Below are positions 1 through 10,303 of a stretch of 64,000 bases of DNA, piece by piece. The notes beneath the pieces are model-generated. The model saw only the letters and a list, made by a program, of their open reading frames with translations, had not been told where the DNA came from and did no database searches. The position numbers were made by a program, and so were the translations under genes. Within the stretch, counting starts at the first letter, position 1, and every line of letters begins with the position of its first letter. The stretch spans positions 558,001-622,000 of the forward strand of contig NW_025937347.1 in NCBI RefSeq assembly GCF_000764305.2, read 5' to 3'. Source of the stretch: Hyalella azteca. Taxonomy: Eukaryota; Arthropoda; Malacostraca; Amphipoda; Hyalellidae.

Positions 1-104
1 GCAAATTACTCGGCGAGCTCAGGCCTCGCACCAGACGAGAAACGAGAGCTGTCAGAGCTCTAATTTGGCCAGCACGGATGCTCTACAGCGTATATCTTTT
101 GCCC

Positions 105-592
105 GAACATATGAGGGGTATAACTGAGGGGTATGAGAGAGATGTGCGCTCACATATGAGGGTATAACAGAGGGGTATAACAGAGATGTGCGCTCACATA
201 TGAGGGTATAACAGAGGGGTATAACAGAGATGTGCGCTCACATATGAGGGTATAACAGAGGTGTATAACAGAGATGTGCGCTCACATATGAGGGGTATAA
301 CAGAGATGTGCGCTCACATATGAGGGGTATAACAGAGATATGCGCTCACATATGAGGGGTATAACAGAGATTTGCGCTTACATATGAGGGGTATAACAGA
401 GATCTGCGCTCACATTTGAAGGGCAACATAGAATTTTTGCGTTCACATGTAGAAGGTATAACATAATGTTGCCTTCACGTCTGAGTAGTATAACGAAATT
501 TCGCCCTCACATTATGCGAGTTTAACAAAATTTTAGGAGAAATGTAACGGAAATTATCCCTCATATATGAGAATTATAACGAAATTGTTATT
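105..592. repeat. Minisatellite, ~32-bp unit with a decaying right flank
   Basis: Tandem copies share the core cacatatgaggggtataac followed by agagatgtgcgct. Some copies carry an extra tataacagagggg block, so spacing alternates between about 32 and about 46 bp. Copies are nearly identical up to about 420. From 420 to 592 the same phrase recurs with increasing substitutions (gggcaacatagaattt, gaaggtataacat, gagaattataacg). Seen directly; no function is implied. Confidence 0.93.
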
Positions 593-1526
593 TATTGGGA
601 GGAATTATGGATTATGTGTAACATAAGAATGAAAAGTACGCTGCCACTAAATTGATGTTCTTAATTTAAGTTAATTGATATTCGGATCGTTTCATGAACG
701 GAATGCATTTAAATTCACGAAGAACTCCTGTACGTTTTGTGGAACCAAGCATTTTAATTTACCGGTAAATAGTTTAACGAGCGATGTTGTTCGAATAAAT
801 TCATCCTCTAGTCTAATGGAAACGAAATCTTTTTATTAACTTGACGCTAATCAACTAATGTCACAAATTTCTGTATAAGTGCTCAATTTATCAATCATGT
901 CCCGCTTACATTTTTCATACTTGTTTCCTTATGTTGATGATGCTCCATTGAGCTTTTAGTCAATTTCAAAGTTGTCGACGGAAAATAAACAAAATTCACA
1001 CGTGTTCCAGAAAACCAGAAATTTATGTTGTTTCAGTATAGCTAACATTGAGCAACATAACCAAACTCTTCAGAATTTTCTCAAGCTGAAAATGGGTGTT
1101 CTAAATGCGAATAAGTTTGATCCGGTTTGTTTACACAGTCTTTCTTACGCAAGATAAATAGTTGTTTCGTTTCGTTTAGAAGTAGCAGCGTAATGTCTGT
1201 TTAACATTCGTATGTCATCGGTTTTTTTAGACTGCAATTCAATAAACCATCAAGATCACAAAATTTCTGTACCAAAGAGCAAAGCAATAGCATTATGACT
1301 TTACCAAGATTGGAAAGAAATAAAAATAACCTCGGGTTTGCAATGCTTTGAAATGACATAAAAGTACAGCACAGCGAAAAATTCGATTCAGAGTCGGGAA
1401 AGTGCGCTTCTCAATTTACAGATTAAGACATTTCTGTCAAGGAAAACATAGCAAAGACGCGTAAAAATACGAGTCGAAGTTCAAAGGGTTTTTTCAAAGG
1501 CAGCATCGCCGCAGGCTGTCTCGCCC
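593..1526. other. Unique AT-rich sequence, nothing recognised
   Basis: No repeat, RNA gene or convincing reading frame is visible. One 61-codon frame at 972-1157 begins at a TTG and has no supporting feature. Confidence 0.6.
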
Positions 1527-1554
1527 GAGTGGCACGCTGCCCAAAGGGCCACTC
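1527..1554. other. Short inverted repeat in a small GC-rich patch
   Basis: GAGTGGC at 1527-1533 pairs with GCCACTC at 1548-1554 across a 14-base loop. It lies in a GC-rich patch (about 1500-1560) just before the 34-bp array. Probably incidental. Confidence 0.4.
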
Positions 1555-1588
1555 CTGACGACCTATACGATACCAGTGAGCAGTGATC

Positions 1589-1942
1589 CATGACTAACAT
1601 GTGCAGCGCTGGTAACCCGCGACGTGACTAACATGTGCAGCATTGGTAACCCGCGACGTGACTAACATGTGCAGCGTTGGTAACCCGCGACGTGACTAAC
1701 ACGTTGGTAACATGTGACGTGACTAACATGTGCAGCGTTTGTAACCCGTGACGTGACTAACATGTGCAGCATTGGTAACCCGCGACGTGACTAACATGTG
1801 CAGCGTTGGTAACATGTGACGTGACTAACATGTGCAGCGTTGGTAACCCGTGACGTGACTAACATGTGCAGCGTTTGTTACCCGCGACGTGACTAACATG
1901 TGCAGCGTTGACAAAACCCGTGACTAACATGTGCAGCGTCCT
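1589..1942. repeat. Minisatellite, ~34-bp unit, about 10 copies
   Basis: The unit is gactaacatgtgcagcgttg followed by gtaacccgcgacgt. Variants alternate between aacccgcgacgt and aacatgtgacgt. One copy near 1700 has lost the atgtgcagcg segment. The last two copies are degraded. Seen directly. Confidence 0.95.
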
Positions 1943-2511
1943 CTTGACAAAAAAAAAGCATTAGCGCTGTCGGGGAAACTAACGTAAGCCCGACCGTAAC
2001 ATATGGGATCGTCCCGTAACTTGTAGTTGGTAAGTAACGTTAGTCCATTCTTTTCATTTATGTCAGTCAATCACCAGCAAGCGTCCATATCACATGTCAA
2101 ACTATTCAATCTGCGTCCCGTCACTCGTATGCCTGTCTATACTTCATTGTCCGTCATGTGTAAATAAACCATTCGAAACCATCGACGACATATAGGACCT
2201 GGGTTTATTCCATTATATAGCAAGCCTTAACTATACCATCCGCCTCAAGCACTTCAAAATTGAAAAAATTACATAGGAGAAAGTTATTCACGTCTATGTC
2301 GCATAAAGTTAACTATTAAATTTATGGAAGATTTTTATTCTTTATCTTGAAACTCATAAAATAACCACGCAAGAGATCATATTCTCATAGTAACTGAATG
2401 AAATTACTCATATACAAAATAGCGCGCAAACGATAAAATTATTTACGAGCATAATTTGATTTTTTCTGAGACTGATAAGCACTTACTCTCGAGCTTTCTC
2501 CATTATTCGCA
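1943..2511. other. Unique AT-rich sequence
   Basis: No feature recognised apart from the edge of the array to the left. Confidence 0.6.
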
Positions 2512-3117
2512 TTATTCGTGGTTGCATAGCGGCTGATTTTCTTTTTGCATAACGCAGGCATTTTCCACTGGTAATTTCCTCGCAGACAGCAAGATTACTT
2601 TGCAGTGGAAATTACATTGCGTCGCCGCCGCTGCAGTCGTCGTCGGCTCCGGTGGCAGCCTTGGCGAAGACGGTGGCGGTGGCAGCCTTGGCGAAGACGG
2701 TGGTGTCGGCGGTGGCGGTGGCGGTGGCGGTGGCGATGGCACACGTGCGGCAAACTCGGCAAGTCCAAAGGAAGTGAATTCGGAAAAACGACGCCTGGAG
2801 GCGACAGCATCCGTGAGTGCCTGAGCGCCTGTCAGAAGCGCTGACGAGTCTTGCTCGCACTTGTGGCGTGCAGCAGCGCTGCTGGAGAGGCTTTTAGGAT
2901 CTGTACTGTAGTGCATGCGACTGCCTGTATCTGTACTGTAGTGCATGCTACTGCCTGTATCTGTACTGCAGTGCATACGACTGCCTGTATCTGTACTGCA
3001 GTGCATGCGACTGCCTGTATCTGTACTGCAGTGCATGCGACTGCCTGTATCTGTACTGCAGTGCATGCGACTGCCTGTATCTGTACTGCAGCGTGCGCGA
3101 CTGTTATGGCAAATCAT
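2512..3117 (-). CDS. Doubtful repeat-rich reading frame (about 201 codons)
   Basis: This is the longest open frame in the window. On the minus strand it can start at an ATG (3115-3117) and runs to a stop at 2512. Its N-terminal third is a decapeptide repeat (CSTDTGSRMH) produced by the 30-bp array at 2899-3108. The middle (about residues 80-115) is non-repetitive and contains FTSFGLAEFAARV. It then becomes proline-rich (runs of PPPPP, PPSSPRLPP) where it crosses the GC-rich 27-bp repeat, and ends in non-repetitive sequence. Repeats with periods divisible by three and high GC lengthen frames artificially, and the opposite strand is also open over much of the interval. In its favour, about 350 bp of non-array sequence stays open. 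No domain is recognised, no signal peptide is obvious, and no promoter or polyadenylation signal was identified. More likely a shadow than a gene. Confidence 0.15.
   Translation of the reverse strand: MICHNSRARCSTDTGSRMHCSTDTGSRMHCSTDTGSRMHCSTDTGSRMHCSTDTGSSMHYSTDTGSRMHYSTDPKSLSSSAAARHKCEQDSSALLTGAQALTDAVASRRRFSEFTSFGLAEFAARVPSPPPPPPPPPTPPSSPRLPPPPSSPRLPPEPTTTAAAATQCNFHCKVILLSARKLPVENACVMQKENQPLCNHE
2650..2740. repeat. GC-rich repeat (27-bp unit grading into GGTGGC)
   Basis: Two copies of ggtggcagccttggcgaaga plus cggtggc (period 27) lead into ggtggcggtggcggtggc. It lies in a CpG-rich patch (about 2620-2880) that stands out from the AT-rich surroundings. It would encode polyglycine on + and polyproline on -. 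Confidence 0.9.
2899..3108. repeat. Minisatellite, 30-bp unit, seven copies
   Basis: The unit is atctgtactgcagtgcatgc followed by gactgcctgt. The first two copies read ctgtagtg in place of ctgcagtg. The last copy is degraded (gcgtgcgcgactgtt). Thirty bases is ten codons, so several frames stay open through the array. Confidence 0.95.
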
Positions 3118-3226
3118 AGTCAAATGTAGCTGGTATTGCAGTGAAGTGATGGTCTTGGTAGACCACAGTCAAATGTAGCTGGTCTTGCAGTGAGGTTAAA
3201 GTCTTGGTAGACCATAGTAAAATGTA
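3113..3226. repeat. Tandem repeat, ~49-bp unit, about 2.3 copies
   Basis: agtcaaatgtagctggt recurs at 3118 and 3167, each followed by a diverged block ending in gtcttggtagacca. A third partial copy (agtaaaatgta) closes the array. It abuts the 30-bp array without sharing its unit. Confidence 0.85.
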
Positions 3227-3738
3227 TCGGCCATCATCGCATTGCAAGACAGTGGCAGTGCAGCGGCTGTCTTAATAAACCATATAGTCCACGCTCTAGC
3301 CGCACCTATTCGTAAAAATTACCCCAAAATTTACCTTGTCTTCGAGAAAGTGATCGTCATTGGATCCCATGACTCAGTAGCACTACCTGTTAATGGCGTA
3401 TTGATGAAATTTCGATGGCAAAGTTATATATATACGAATAAAAATTAATTAATTGTAGGGAGCATTGAATTGATCGACATGGCGGAAAAAGCTAAATTAT
3501 ATTAACAATTTATTTCAATCACTGTTTTCATTGCGGTGTCTCATTAAAACCATGTGATCATTTATGGCACCAAATCCTCTTTCCCTACGCATTTCTATCT
3601 TTTAATCATAAGGAATTAATTTCAGCGCATCATAAAGCATAACGAATTTCATTTAAATCTTTCAATGCCAGTAAATTCTGTATAAATTTATCGAACGATC
3701 TTACAGCGTCTGAACAATCGCAGGCATCAATGAACCAG
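3227..3738. other. Unique sequence
   Basis: Nothing recognised. A 68-codon frame at 3242-3448 begins at TTG and has no support. Confidence 0.6.
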
Positions 3739-3885
3739 CGGGACATTACAATTAATGTGTGTGGTGGTGACACTGCGGGACATTACAAAGTGTAAGGTGG
3801 TGAGACTGATTTAATTTACAAAGTGTGAGGTGACGAAACTGCTGGATTTTACCAAGTGTGAGATGGTTATCCAGCTGGACTTTCA
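3739..3885. repeat. Degenerate tandem repeat, ~36-40-bp period
   Basis: gcgggacattacaa recurs at 3739 and 3775. Diverged versions follow (atttaatttacaaagtgtgagg, then ctggattttaccaagtgtgag). The common theme is a tacaaagtgtgaggtggtga phrase. Confidence 0.7.
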
Positions 3886-4320
3886 CATGTTTGAAACGTT
3901 AGTCTCAGAGTTATATATTTTACATGTTCGCCTCTCTGGTGTATCGTTGCCAGGAGTTTGAGAATATTTTCAAGTCTTAACGATCCTCACAAGTCCCAGG
4001 CTAACAAAAAGCCCAAGCTGTATAAAGATTTTCAAACCAATTTGCGGCATTCTTCAGGTCTTTTATCTAAATCTTGAGCAGTTAGAGAGAATAAGAGGTG
4101 GAAAAATTGCTTCATTTCATCTCTCAAAAACTAGGTTTCGAGGTTCAATATCTCTAAGGAGCTTTAGTGCATGGTGGAGTTTTTATCCTAAAACGAACAC
4201 AAGTTATCCTACTCAGACTGATATTTTAAAGCTGCTTTTTTTCCTTTTATTACGCAGCTAAAAATTTAAATTTATTATGGTTTAATTTTACAACATAAAA
4301 TGAACAGAAGAAACCCCAAT
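3886..4320. other. Unique sequence
   Basis: No feature recognised. Confidence 0.6.
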
Positions 4321-4509
4321 TTATTTTAATTCTTGGATACAAGGACCAGTTATTAGACAAGATGTTTGACCACTGCCGCTCCCGCACAGTTCTGTAGCTG
4401 TCCTCGCGGTCACGTCAAATACCGAGAATTCCTGCCTCGCTGGTGGGATTAAAAACAGAGAAGATTTATCGTCGGCCGGAGGAAGACCAGCCATATTTTC
4501 GCTGAACAT
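4321..4509 (-). CDS. Possible short exon or chance frame, unknown product
   Basis: A minus-strand ATG at 4507-4509 opens 62 codons to a TAA at the array-free left end. Composition is more balanced than the surroundings, and the peptide is mixed (MFSENMAGLPPADDK near the start). Immediately upstream on the minus strand, ttttgctccag resembles a 3' splice site and the frame is open through it, so a terminal exon starting near 4525 is conceivable. Against this, the frame is short, no domain is recognised, and no partner exon was found. Confidence 0.15.
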   Translation of the reverse strand: MFSENMAGLPPADDKSSLFLIPPARQEFSVFDVTARTATELCGSGSGQTSCLITGPCIQELK

Positions 4510-4926
4510 CCCCTTCGATGGAACGTCTCTGGAGCAAAATTATACTTGGGAAATTGGCCGAGTTTCACCTCACATTAGAAATTTATCCATGAAACATGTC
4601 GGGGAAGCCGATATTGACGGAGACCGTGGAATTATATTTATACCCATGAACAATTATGCAAAAGGATTTCGAGTCGGCAGTTATTTGTTCTGAGATATTT
4701 TGGAACGGTCGAAGCAGATAGGCAACTGTGTAATTGATTCTGTTACGAGCTCCACATTTCAGGCGTCACGCGTTTTAAATTTCGATATATTATAACGTGT
4801 ATTACAAATTGTTCCACATACAAACTTTTGTATCATATTTCAATTGAGTTCATTATGATGAATGGTTGGCCTAATTAACATTTGCACGTCGTTATTGCTT
4901 AATAAAATCTCACAGACAACAAGCCC
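4510..4926. other. Unique sequence
   Basis: No feature recognised. Confidence 0.6.
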
Positions 4927-5225
4927 AGAGCTTCCAGGACTGTAGGAAAATTAGCCGTGAGCTACAAGGACTGTAGGAAAATTAGCCATGAGCTACAAGG
5001 AGTGTAGGAAAATTAGCCATGAGCTTCAAGGACTGTAGGAAAATTAGCCGTGAACCTCAAGGACTGTAGGAAAATTAGCCATGAGCTTCAAGGACTGTAG
5101 GAAAATTAGCCGTGAACCTCAAGGACTGTAGGAAAATTAGCCGTGAACCTCAAGGACTGTAGGAAAATTAGCCGTGAACCTCAAGGACTGTAGGAAAATT
5201 AGCTGTGAGCCTCGTGGACTGAAGA
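4927..5225. repeat. Minisatellite, 31-bp unit, about 9.5 copies
   Basis: The unit is ggactgtaggaaaattagcc followed by gtgaacctcaa. Early copies end in gagctacaa or gagcttcaa and later ones in gaacctcaa, so variants are clustered along the array. The right edge dissolves into gactgaagaaaaacctagcc. Confidence 0.95.
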
Positions 5226-5667
5226 AAAACCTAGCCTTCCCTCAACGTTGCAACGGCTCAGCAAGCAAAACCAGAGCTCGGCGCCGAAATTTCATCTCTC
5301 CTGAAAATCTCCGGTGGAACGTCGGTGGCCGATCAACAGATAAATACAACTTGTCCTGATTTTGTTTGGGGCATCCAAGAGTGTCCTGCAGTGAGTCCTG
5401 CAATGCTGTCAACTGCTTCGTTGCGACCTCTGTAAAGCCTGCGGCCGAGCAAGAGTACAGGAGCGCAGTGCTTCCTGGCGTTTTCTGCAAGCTTTGGATA
5501 GCCTTTAGATAGCTTTGCCAATCATTGGCAGGGCTCTTTTTTTCCGTTCCACAAGCAAAACAGCGCCACGAGTCGTTCTTTGAGTGTCGCTCGCGCTGTC
5601 GCGATTGCAGAGCAAAGCAAGAGCATCGCTTCAACTTGGCTGTTTCCGAGGTTTTCGTTGTCTCGAA
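5226..5667. other. Relatively GC-rich unique segment with a long minus-strand frame
   Basis: A minus-strand frame is open for 177 codons (5242-5775) but begins at a GTG. Its upstream 100 bases lie inside a dispersed repeat. The opposite strand also has a 98-codon frame (5525-5821). No domain is recognised, so I do not call a gene, although this is the longest frame outside a tandem array. Confidence 0.4.
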
Positions 5668-5808
5668 ATTTTCGAGAGAAAAGTTTGGAATGTCAGAGGT
5701 TACTGGCGCTGAAATTAAAATGCCGGTTCTAGGAACAGAAAAAAATACTTTGAGTTGGATAGAAAGTTTTGCCACGGGTATTTGGCATCATAACAAACGC
5801 ACTTGTAC
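5668..5808 (+). repeat. Dispersed 141-bp repeat, copy 1
   Basis: The segment from attttcgagagaaaagtttg to aacaaacgcacttgtac recurs at 7117-7258 in the same orientation at roughly 90% identity with small indels. Both edges are sharp. A palindrome (ctcgaaattttcgag) sits at the left edge of this copy only. Probably a fragment of an interspersed element; class unknown. Confidence 0.9.
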
Positions 5809-6745
5809 AATAAATGTGTAAAACGGCGGCATTCCAAATTCCTTTTTCACACCCACGATACTTCAAGTGAAGTATTTAATTAAATTGAGATGAGTAAAGA
5901 ACAATGATTGTTCCATTGCGCTAGTAGTGATTCCATTCGTCTCGTGACCCCTTTTCTACACTTCAGTCAATTAAGTTGTACTTTGATAGACTTCAATTGT
6001 ACGAATATCTCATCTGTGAACTTGGGTTGTCTCATCAATTCTTCTCCAGATAATTGTTGTCTGAGTAACTCCTAATCAGACTGCCATCGCCTCATTAATT
6101 TTTCCAGCAACTTCAGTGGTCTCAATTAATTCCCAAATCGTCGTAAAAATGTCCATCATAGTTCAGAAGTTGAGTCGTTGATCGTCAGGCTCTCACTGGA
6201 CTTCGATCACATTTGTCAAACGCTTTATTAAGCTCGACCAAATCATAACTTCCACAGCAAATAGTGCACAGCACCGACATTAACAACTCAGCACACACTG
6301 ACTATGACATTATCATTCACTCATTGTTCAAGTATTCCGCTTGCGGTGACCTATTCGCAATTTCATGCTCGGCGCGCAATGGAAAGTGTCGCCGAGTAAT
6401 GCCAACTTCACACATCAGTGTCAAGCTTAGTCTTCCTTATAAGCCAACCTCTTGAACTTATTGCCTATGAAAAATAAATGAGTTAAGTTGGACGAGTGAC
6501 TGACTGGCAGAACAATGCCTTCACTTAACTTTAAGTGGACGTCGAAGTTCTAATAAAAGCGGGAGAGAAGTTGAACCATAGGCACGGTACGTCGCAGGAG
6601 CGTCTTGCCTACGGTACTGAATTGACTGATCATGTGACTGTGATGCGTGATGCCTAAAACAGCTCGAAGAATTGTTGCATCAGATCACTGGCAAAGCCGG
6701 CGATTTTAATCACAAATCTACCATTACTTTACTGAGGAGCTGCCC
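5809..6745. other. Unique sequence
   Basis: Weakly self-similar phrases such as gttgtctcatcaattc occur between 5960 and 6130 but do not form a clear period. No gene recognised. Confidence 0.55.
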
Positions 6746-6802
6746 AGCGTGGCCTGGGACTGCTACGTCCGTAACACTCACTAAGGATACTAAGGACTCC
6801 AT
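6746..6802 (+). mobile_element. Retroelement-like 3' end fragment, copy 1
   Basis: gtggcctgggactgctacgt, then ccgtaacactcactaagg and a short (atactaagg) tail, matches the right part of the insertion at 28329-28481. A short nonameric tail is typical of some non-LTR retrotransposon or SINE 3' ends. The class is inferred. Confidence 0.6.
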
Positions 6803-6974
6803 CATATATTTACCTAATGCAATTAATTACAATTAAGTTATCGTCAATTCAGCCCCTAGATTGTGAATTATATTTACCCTTTAGCATGTTAAAATTTCTA
6901 AATAATAATTGGCGAAAGTGTAATGTAATCATGTAAATAGGATACATGACATGATTATATAGGATACATGACAT
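6803..6974. repeat. Short direct repeats leading into a palindrome
   Basis: taggatacatgacatgat occurs twice in tandem (about 6938-6978), preceded by catgtaaa. The rest of the interval is unique AT-rich sequence. Confidence 0.6.
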
Positions 6975-7019
6975 GATAAGTATCCTATACATGATAATCA
7001 TGTAAATAGGATACTTATC
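6975..7019. other. 45-bp near-perfect palindrome (cruciform candidate)
   Basis: The outer arms gataagtatcctat (6975-6988) and ataggatacttatc (7006-7019) are perfectly complementary over 14 bp. The interior is itself palindromic: acatgat, one central base, then atcatgt. The only interruption is a 2-base bulge (aa). The arms reuse the words of the flanking direct repeats, suggesting formation by inverted duplication of the local unit. Confidence 0.9.
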
Positions 7020-7116
7020 AAAAATTAAATTGTTAGAACTAATTACCAAATCACAAAAATATGCAGATAATCGAGAATTCAAACACCAAAAATCATCAAA
7101 TCTTCTTGATTTGCTG

Positions 7117-7258
7117 ATTTTCGAGAGAAAAGTTTGGAATATAAGAAGTTACTGGCGCTGAAATTAAAATGCCTTGTTCTAGCAACAGAAAAAAATAATT
7201 TGAGTTGGATAAAAAGTTTTGCCGCGAGTATTTGGCATCATAACAAACGCACTTGTAC
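7117..7258 (+). repeat. Dispersed 141-bp repeat, copy 2
   Basis: Same-orientation partner of 5668-5808. It differs by scattered substitutions and small indels, for example ttgttctagcaac for ggttctaggaac. Sequence diverges completely on both sides, so this is not part of a larger local duplication. Confidence 0.9.
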
Positions 7259-7559
7259 TCGTGACCAGTAGTTTCAGGAATTTTCCCACATAGCTTTGCA
7301 AGATACCCTATATTCACAAATATTTCAACTATTTGACGTTTACTACGAAGTTTCTTCCCAGCTAGGTGTCTATCACCTACAGTTTGTGAAGGATTTAAGA
7401 AAAGAAAACAAAGCAATGCAGACTGATCGAAATAGTAATACAAAAATTTAAACAGGCCTGGAAATTCTTATCGGCTTATAACGAAATCTGCTCGCTAGCG
7501 ACTATAACCATACATACTTGACTGAGAAAATTGCACCCAAACATTGCCGGTAAGATAAA
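7259..7559. other. Unique sequence
   Basis: No feature recognised. Confidence 0.6.
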
Positions 7560-7705
7560 TTGACTGTATAATGCATTTTGACTATATAATGTACATTGAC
7601 TATTGACTGTATAATGTATATTGACTATTGACTGTATAATGTATATTGACTATTGACTGTATAATGTATATTGAGACTATTGACTGTATAATTAATATTG
7701 GCAAT
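7560..7705. repeat. AT-rich minisatellite, ~25-bp unit
   Basis: About five copies of ttgactgtataatgtatatt followed by gacta. Edges are diverged (gcattttgactatata at the left, attaatattggcaata at the right). Confidence 0.92.
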
Positions 7706-7831
7706 AGTTTATATTGACTGAATGTCTGGCAGCAGTGGACGTAAAAGCCAGAATTTCATGTCTAGACGCGGTCGTCAATTAATATAGACATAATAAACGA
7801 TGTTCATCAATAGCCGCGTTACGATGACAAA

Positions 7832-8059
7832 ATGGCTGTCCCGGCAGCCAGGTTTCGTAATGCCGGCGTCGTCATTTATTCGCAGAGCAATCCCGCTCGT
7901 TTTTTACGTGCGTTTAAAGCGTCGAGTTCAGACCCCGGTGGGAGTTATTGTTATAGTCAACACGTGCTGAATATTGTTGATAAGGTGGTGGCCTCTGGTG
8001 TGAGTTATGATGTTACCAGTTACAAATATATACAGTTACAATCTATCATTACAATATGA
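7832..8059 (+). CDS. Possible small ORF (75 codons), unknown
   Basis: An ATG in a good eukaryotic context (acaaaatgg) begins a frame starting MAVPAARFRNAGVV. The first 50 codons are richer in GC and CpG than the surroundings, the rest more AT-rich. A GT following aag near codon 51 could be a splice donor, which would make this a first exon. No domain, signal peptide or homologue is recognised. A chance frame is equally likely. Confidence 0.18.
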   Translation: MAVPAARFRNAGVVIYSQSNPARFLRAFKASSSDPGGSYCYSQHVLNIVDKVVASGVSYDVTSYKYIQLQSIITI

Positions 8060-8284
8060 TGAACAATTTTAGTGATAAGGTTTTATCTACCATTACATAA
8101 TTGTTCAATAAACATCTACGTTGACCAGCTGTGATCTACAATTAAAGTATGGGGTAATAAATTTTTTTATGAACTATGACGATGTTAACAATTAACATCC
8201 TCCATTTTTGTGTTCAGAATATATGGTTTAAAACTCAGCTTATATAATCGATGCCACTCTTGCTCAAATATTCTTATCACATCT

Positions 8285-8530
8285 ACCACAATATTCATGC
8301 AATGATCACTGTATTATTCATCGTGTGTTGATTAAAATATTCATGTTACGATGACTCAACTTTTTATGGTATATTGATTGTATTATTTATGTTATGATGT
8401 AATAGCTATTCAAAGTGAGCTGAATTTAATATTCATGCAATGATGACTACTGTACATGGAATGTTGATTTCGCGTCACGATGATTATTTTCATCGTGATT
8501 ATTTTAATTCAATATTCATGTCGAGTTGAC
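8285..8530. repeat. Degenerate repeat based on atattcatg...gatga
   Basis: The phrase aatattcatg followed 5-20 bases later by atgat or gatgactc recurs about six times with irregular spacing (roughly 40-60 bases). An old, decayed tandem array is the simplest reading. Confidence 0.4.
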
Positions 8531-8579
8531 TGAAAACCGATCCATGGAGAAAGAGTGGAGCATTTTTTTTTATAAATTT

Positions 8580-8909
8580 CTATCCCGAAAGATTTAGACC
8601 AAACACCTTGATTATTTTTTGCAAAGCATAGTAGTTCACAAAAAAGTTGTAGGCTTTTTTTCTCCATTTTGCTTTTTTATTTCCAATTTTAGGTATCAAT
8701 GATCGAACTTGTGCATGAATTGGAATAATTTCAATGTTGTAAGCATTTCGTGCGGAAATGAACGCAACGATAGAACGGGTAAGCTCAGACAACTGATAAG
8801 ATATTGAACAGGAAAATCCGCATTGAGGCCATGGATTTGAATAATAATTATTCATTGAGCGGCTAATGAGCTCTAAGTCACGCATGCTGCTTTTGCAGCA
8901 TACTCTCAT
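8580..8909 (-). CDS. Hypothetical 109-codon ORF, likely chance
   Basis: This minus-strand frame has a true ATG (8907-8909) and does not overlap any tandem array. It starts MRVCCKSSMRDLEL and ends in a lysine-rich stretch (KIGNKKAKWRKKAYNFF). No family, membrane segment or signal peptide is recognised. With AT-rich stop density, several frames of this length are expected by chance in the window. Confidence 0.15.
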   Translation of the reverse strand: MRVCCKSSMRDLELISRSMNNYYSNPWPQCGFSCSISYQLSELTRSIVAFISARNAYNIEIIPIHAQVRSLIPKIGNKKAKWRKKAYNFFVNYYALQKIIKVFGLNLSG

Positions 8910-9118
8910 TATTTCAAACGGGTCTATTTTCTACGCCTTAACATCCACAAGAAAGCTTTCAATTGGATGAAAAATTCTGTTATAAAATTGTGAGTAATTT
9001 ATAGCAATGATTCCTACACGAATTGTTCGAGTAATAACGACGTTCCTGTGACATCAAAGATAAAATTAGGTGCAATTCACTAGTTATCGTTACTTGGTAC
9101 AGGTACCGATAACAGGAC

Positions 9119-9202
9119 ACCTTTAGTTACCTGTACCTTTAGTTACCTGTACCTTTAGGTACCTGTACCTTTATGTACCTGAACCTTAAGGTACCTGTAC
9201 TT
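9119..9202. repeat. Short tandem repeat, 16-bp unit, five copies
   Basis: The unit is acctttagttacctgt, with later copies changed to acctttaggtacctgt. The ggtacc word makes each later unit partly self-complementary. A related ggtacaggtaccgat lies just upstream. Confidence 0.92.
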
Positions 9203-10049
9203 TTTGTATAGTGCACCTTAGCTATATTATAGTATAAGGAAGTGAACGAAAAACCAAGAGGGTCTGTGAATATCTTCTACTTTCGTATTCCTTCTGATTC
9301 AGCAGCATGAATTGCATGATCGCTCATGAATTTCATTCTTTAACTACTAAATGCTCCGCAAATTTCACTTTTCGTTAACATTCTAAACGTGAGGATTCAT
9401 TAATAAATTCCTCGAAAATATCACGAGAAAAATAGCATGACTATTCCTACTTTTTCTATATACCCATTAGTTATTTCTGTATTTTCAATCCTCCTTTAAA
9501 AATAATGCACTGCTCGATCAAATGAACTGCTCAAATTAGACAAGCATGCAAAAACAGAGGATAATTTTGCACAGAACAGAAATAACGTCGTACAGAAGTT
9601 TTAATTTCATTGGAGGAAAGAAAAAGAATTGTTCGCAACGTCAAGCCTGGGCTGATAAATGAACATGATCTTCAATAGCTGCATGCGCAGTCATGATTCA
9701 TGTCGTTCACCATCAATTATGCAAACCTTTCATGTTGTGTGCTGTCCCGTCTTGCCGACCCTGTTTGCTCTGTTCTTTGTATATCTTGTCCATCAATTAC
9801 GTGGATTTTATGATTAATTACGGTCAATAACACTGGATATTTGCGTCGCTTACTCACCAATCAATAGCTCGTTCATAAAGATGAAGTTTGTGCACACAAC
9901 TTGATCTTCATTGTGGAACAACTTCATTTAAACTATTGATTATCGTAGTGTTTTCATATTCTGTATTAGCGTCGTATGCTTGGCGGTGAAATTAGCATCA
10001 TAAACGTGATCATGTATACGTGTCTTGTACTGGTATATTGACTGCACTT
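9203..10049. other. Unique AT-rich sequence
   Basis: No feature recognised. Confidence 0.6.
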
Positions 10050-10084
10050 ACTAGTATAATGTATTTTACATATATTATACTAGT
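10050..10084. other. Perfect 11-bp inverted repeat
   Basis: actagtataat (10050-10060) and attatactagt (10074-10084) pair perfectly across a 13-base AT-rich spacer. A further ctacattatacatt just to the right partly repeats the theme. Confidence 0.75.
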
Positions 10085-10303
10085 CTACATTATACATTAA
10101 CAAGTCCTCGTATGATGTTTATTTACAAACTCGTAGAATAATGTAAACTGATCACCCACTCATTAGTTTGCGGTATGAAGCTCAGTCATCGGGCATTATG
10201 CGTTTCATATTAGCATTTTGGTAACATCGGGAAAATTTTGTATTGTCTTTTCTGTTGCGCCAATTGTTTTCACTTTTCATTATCGGAGCCGCACTAATCA
10301 TAA

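Noticed and set aside
5242..5775. 177-codon minus-strand frame outside tandem arrays
   Set aside because: Starts at GTG, overlaps a dispersed repeat, has no domain, and the opposite strand is also open.
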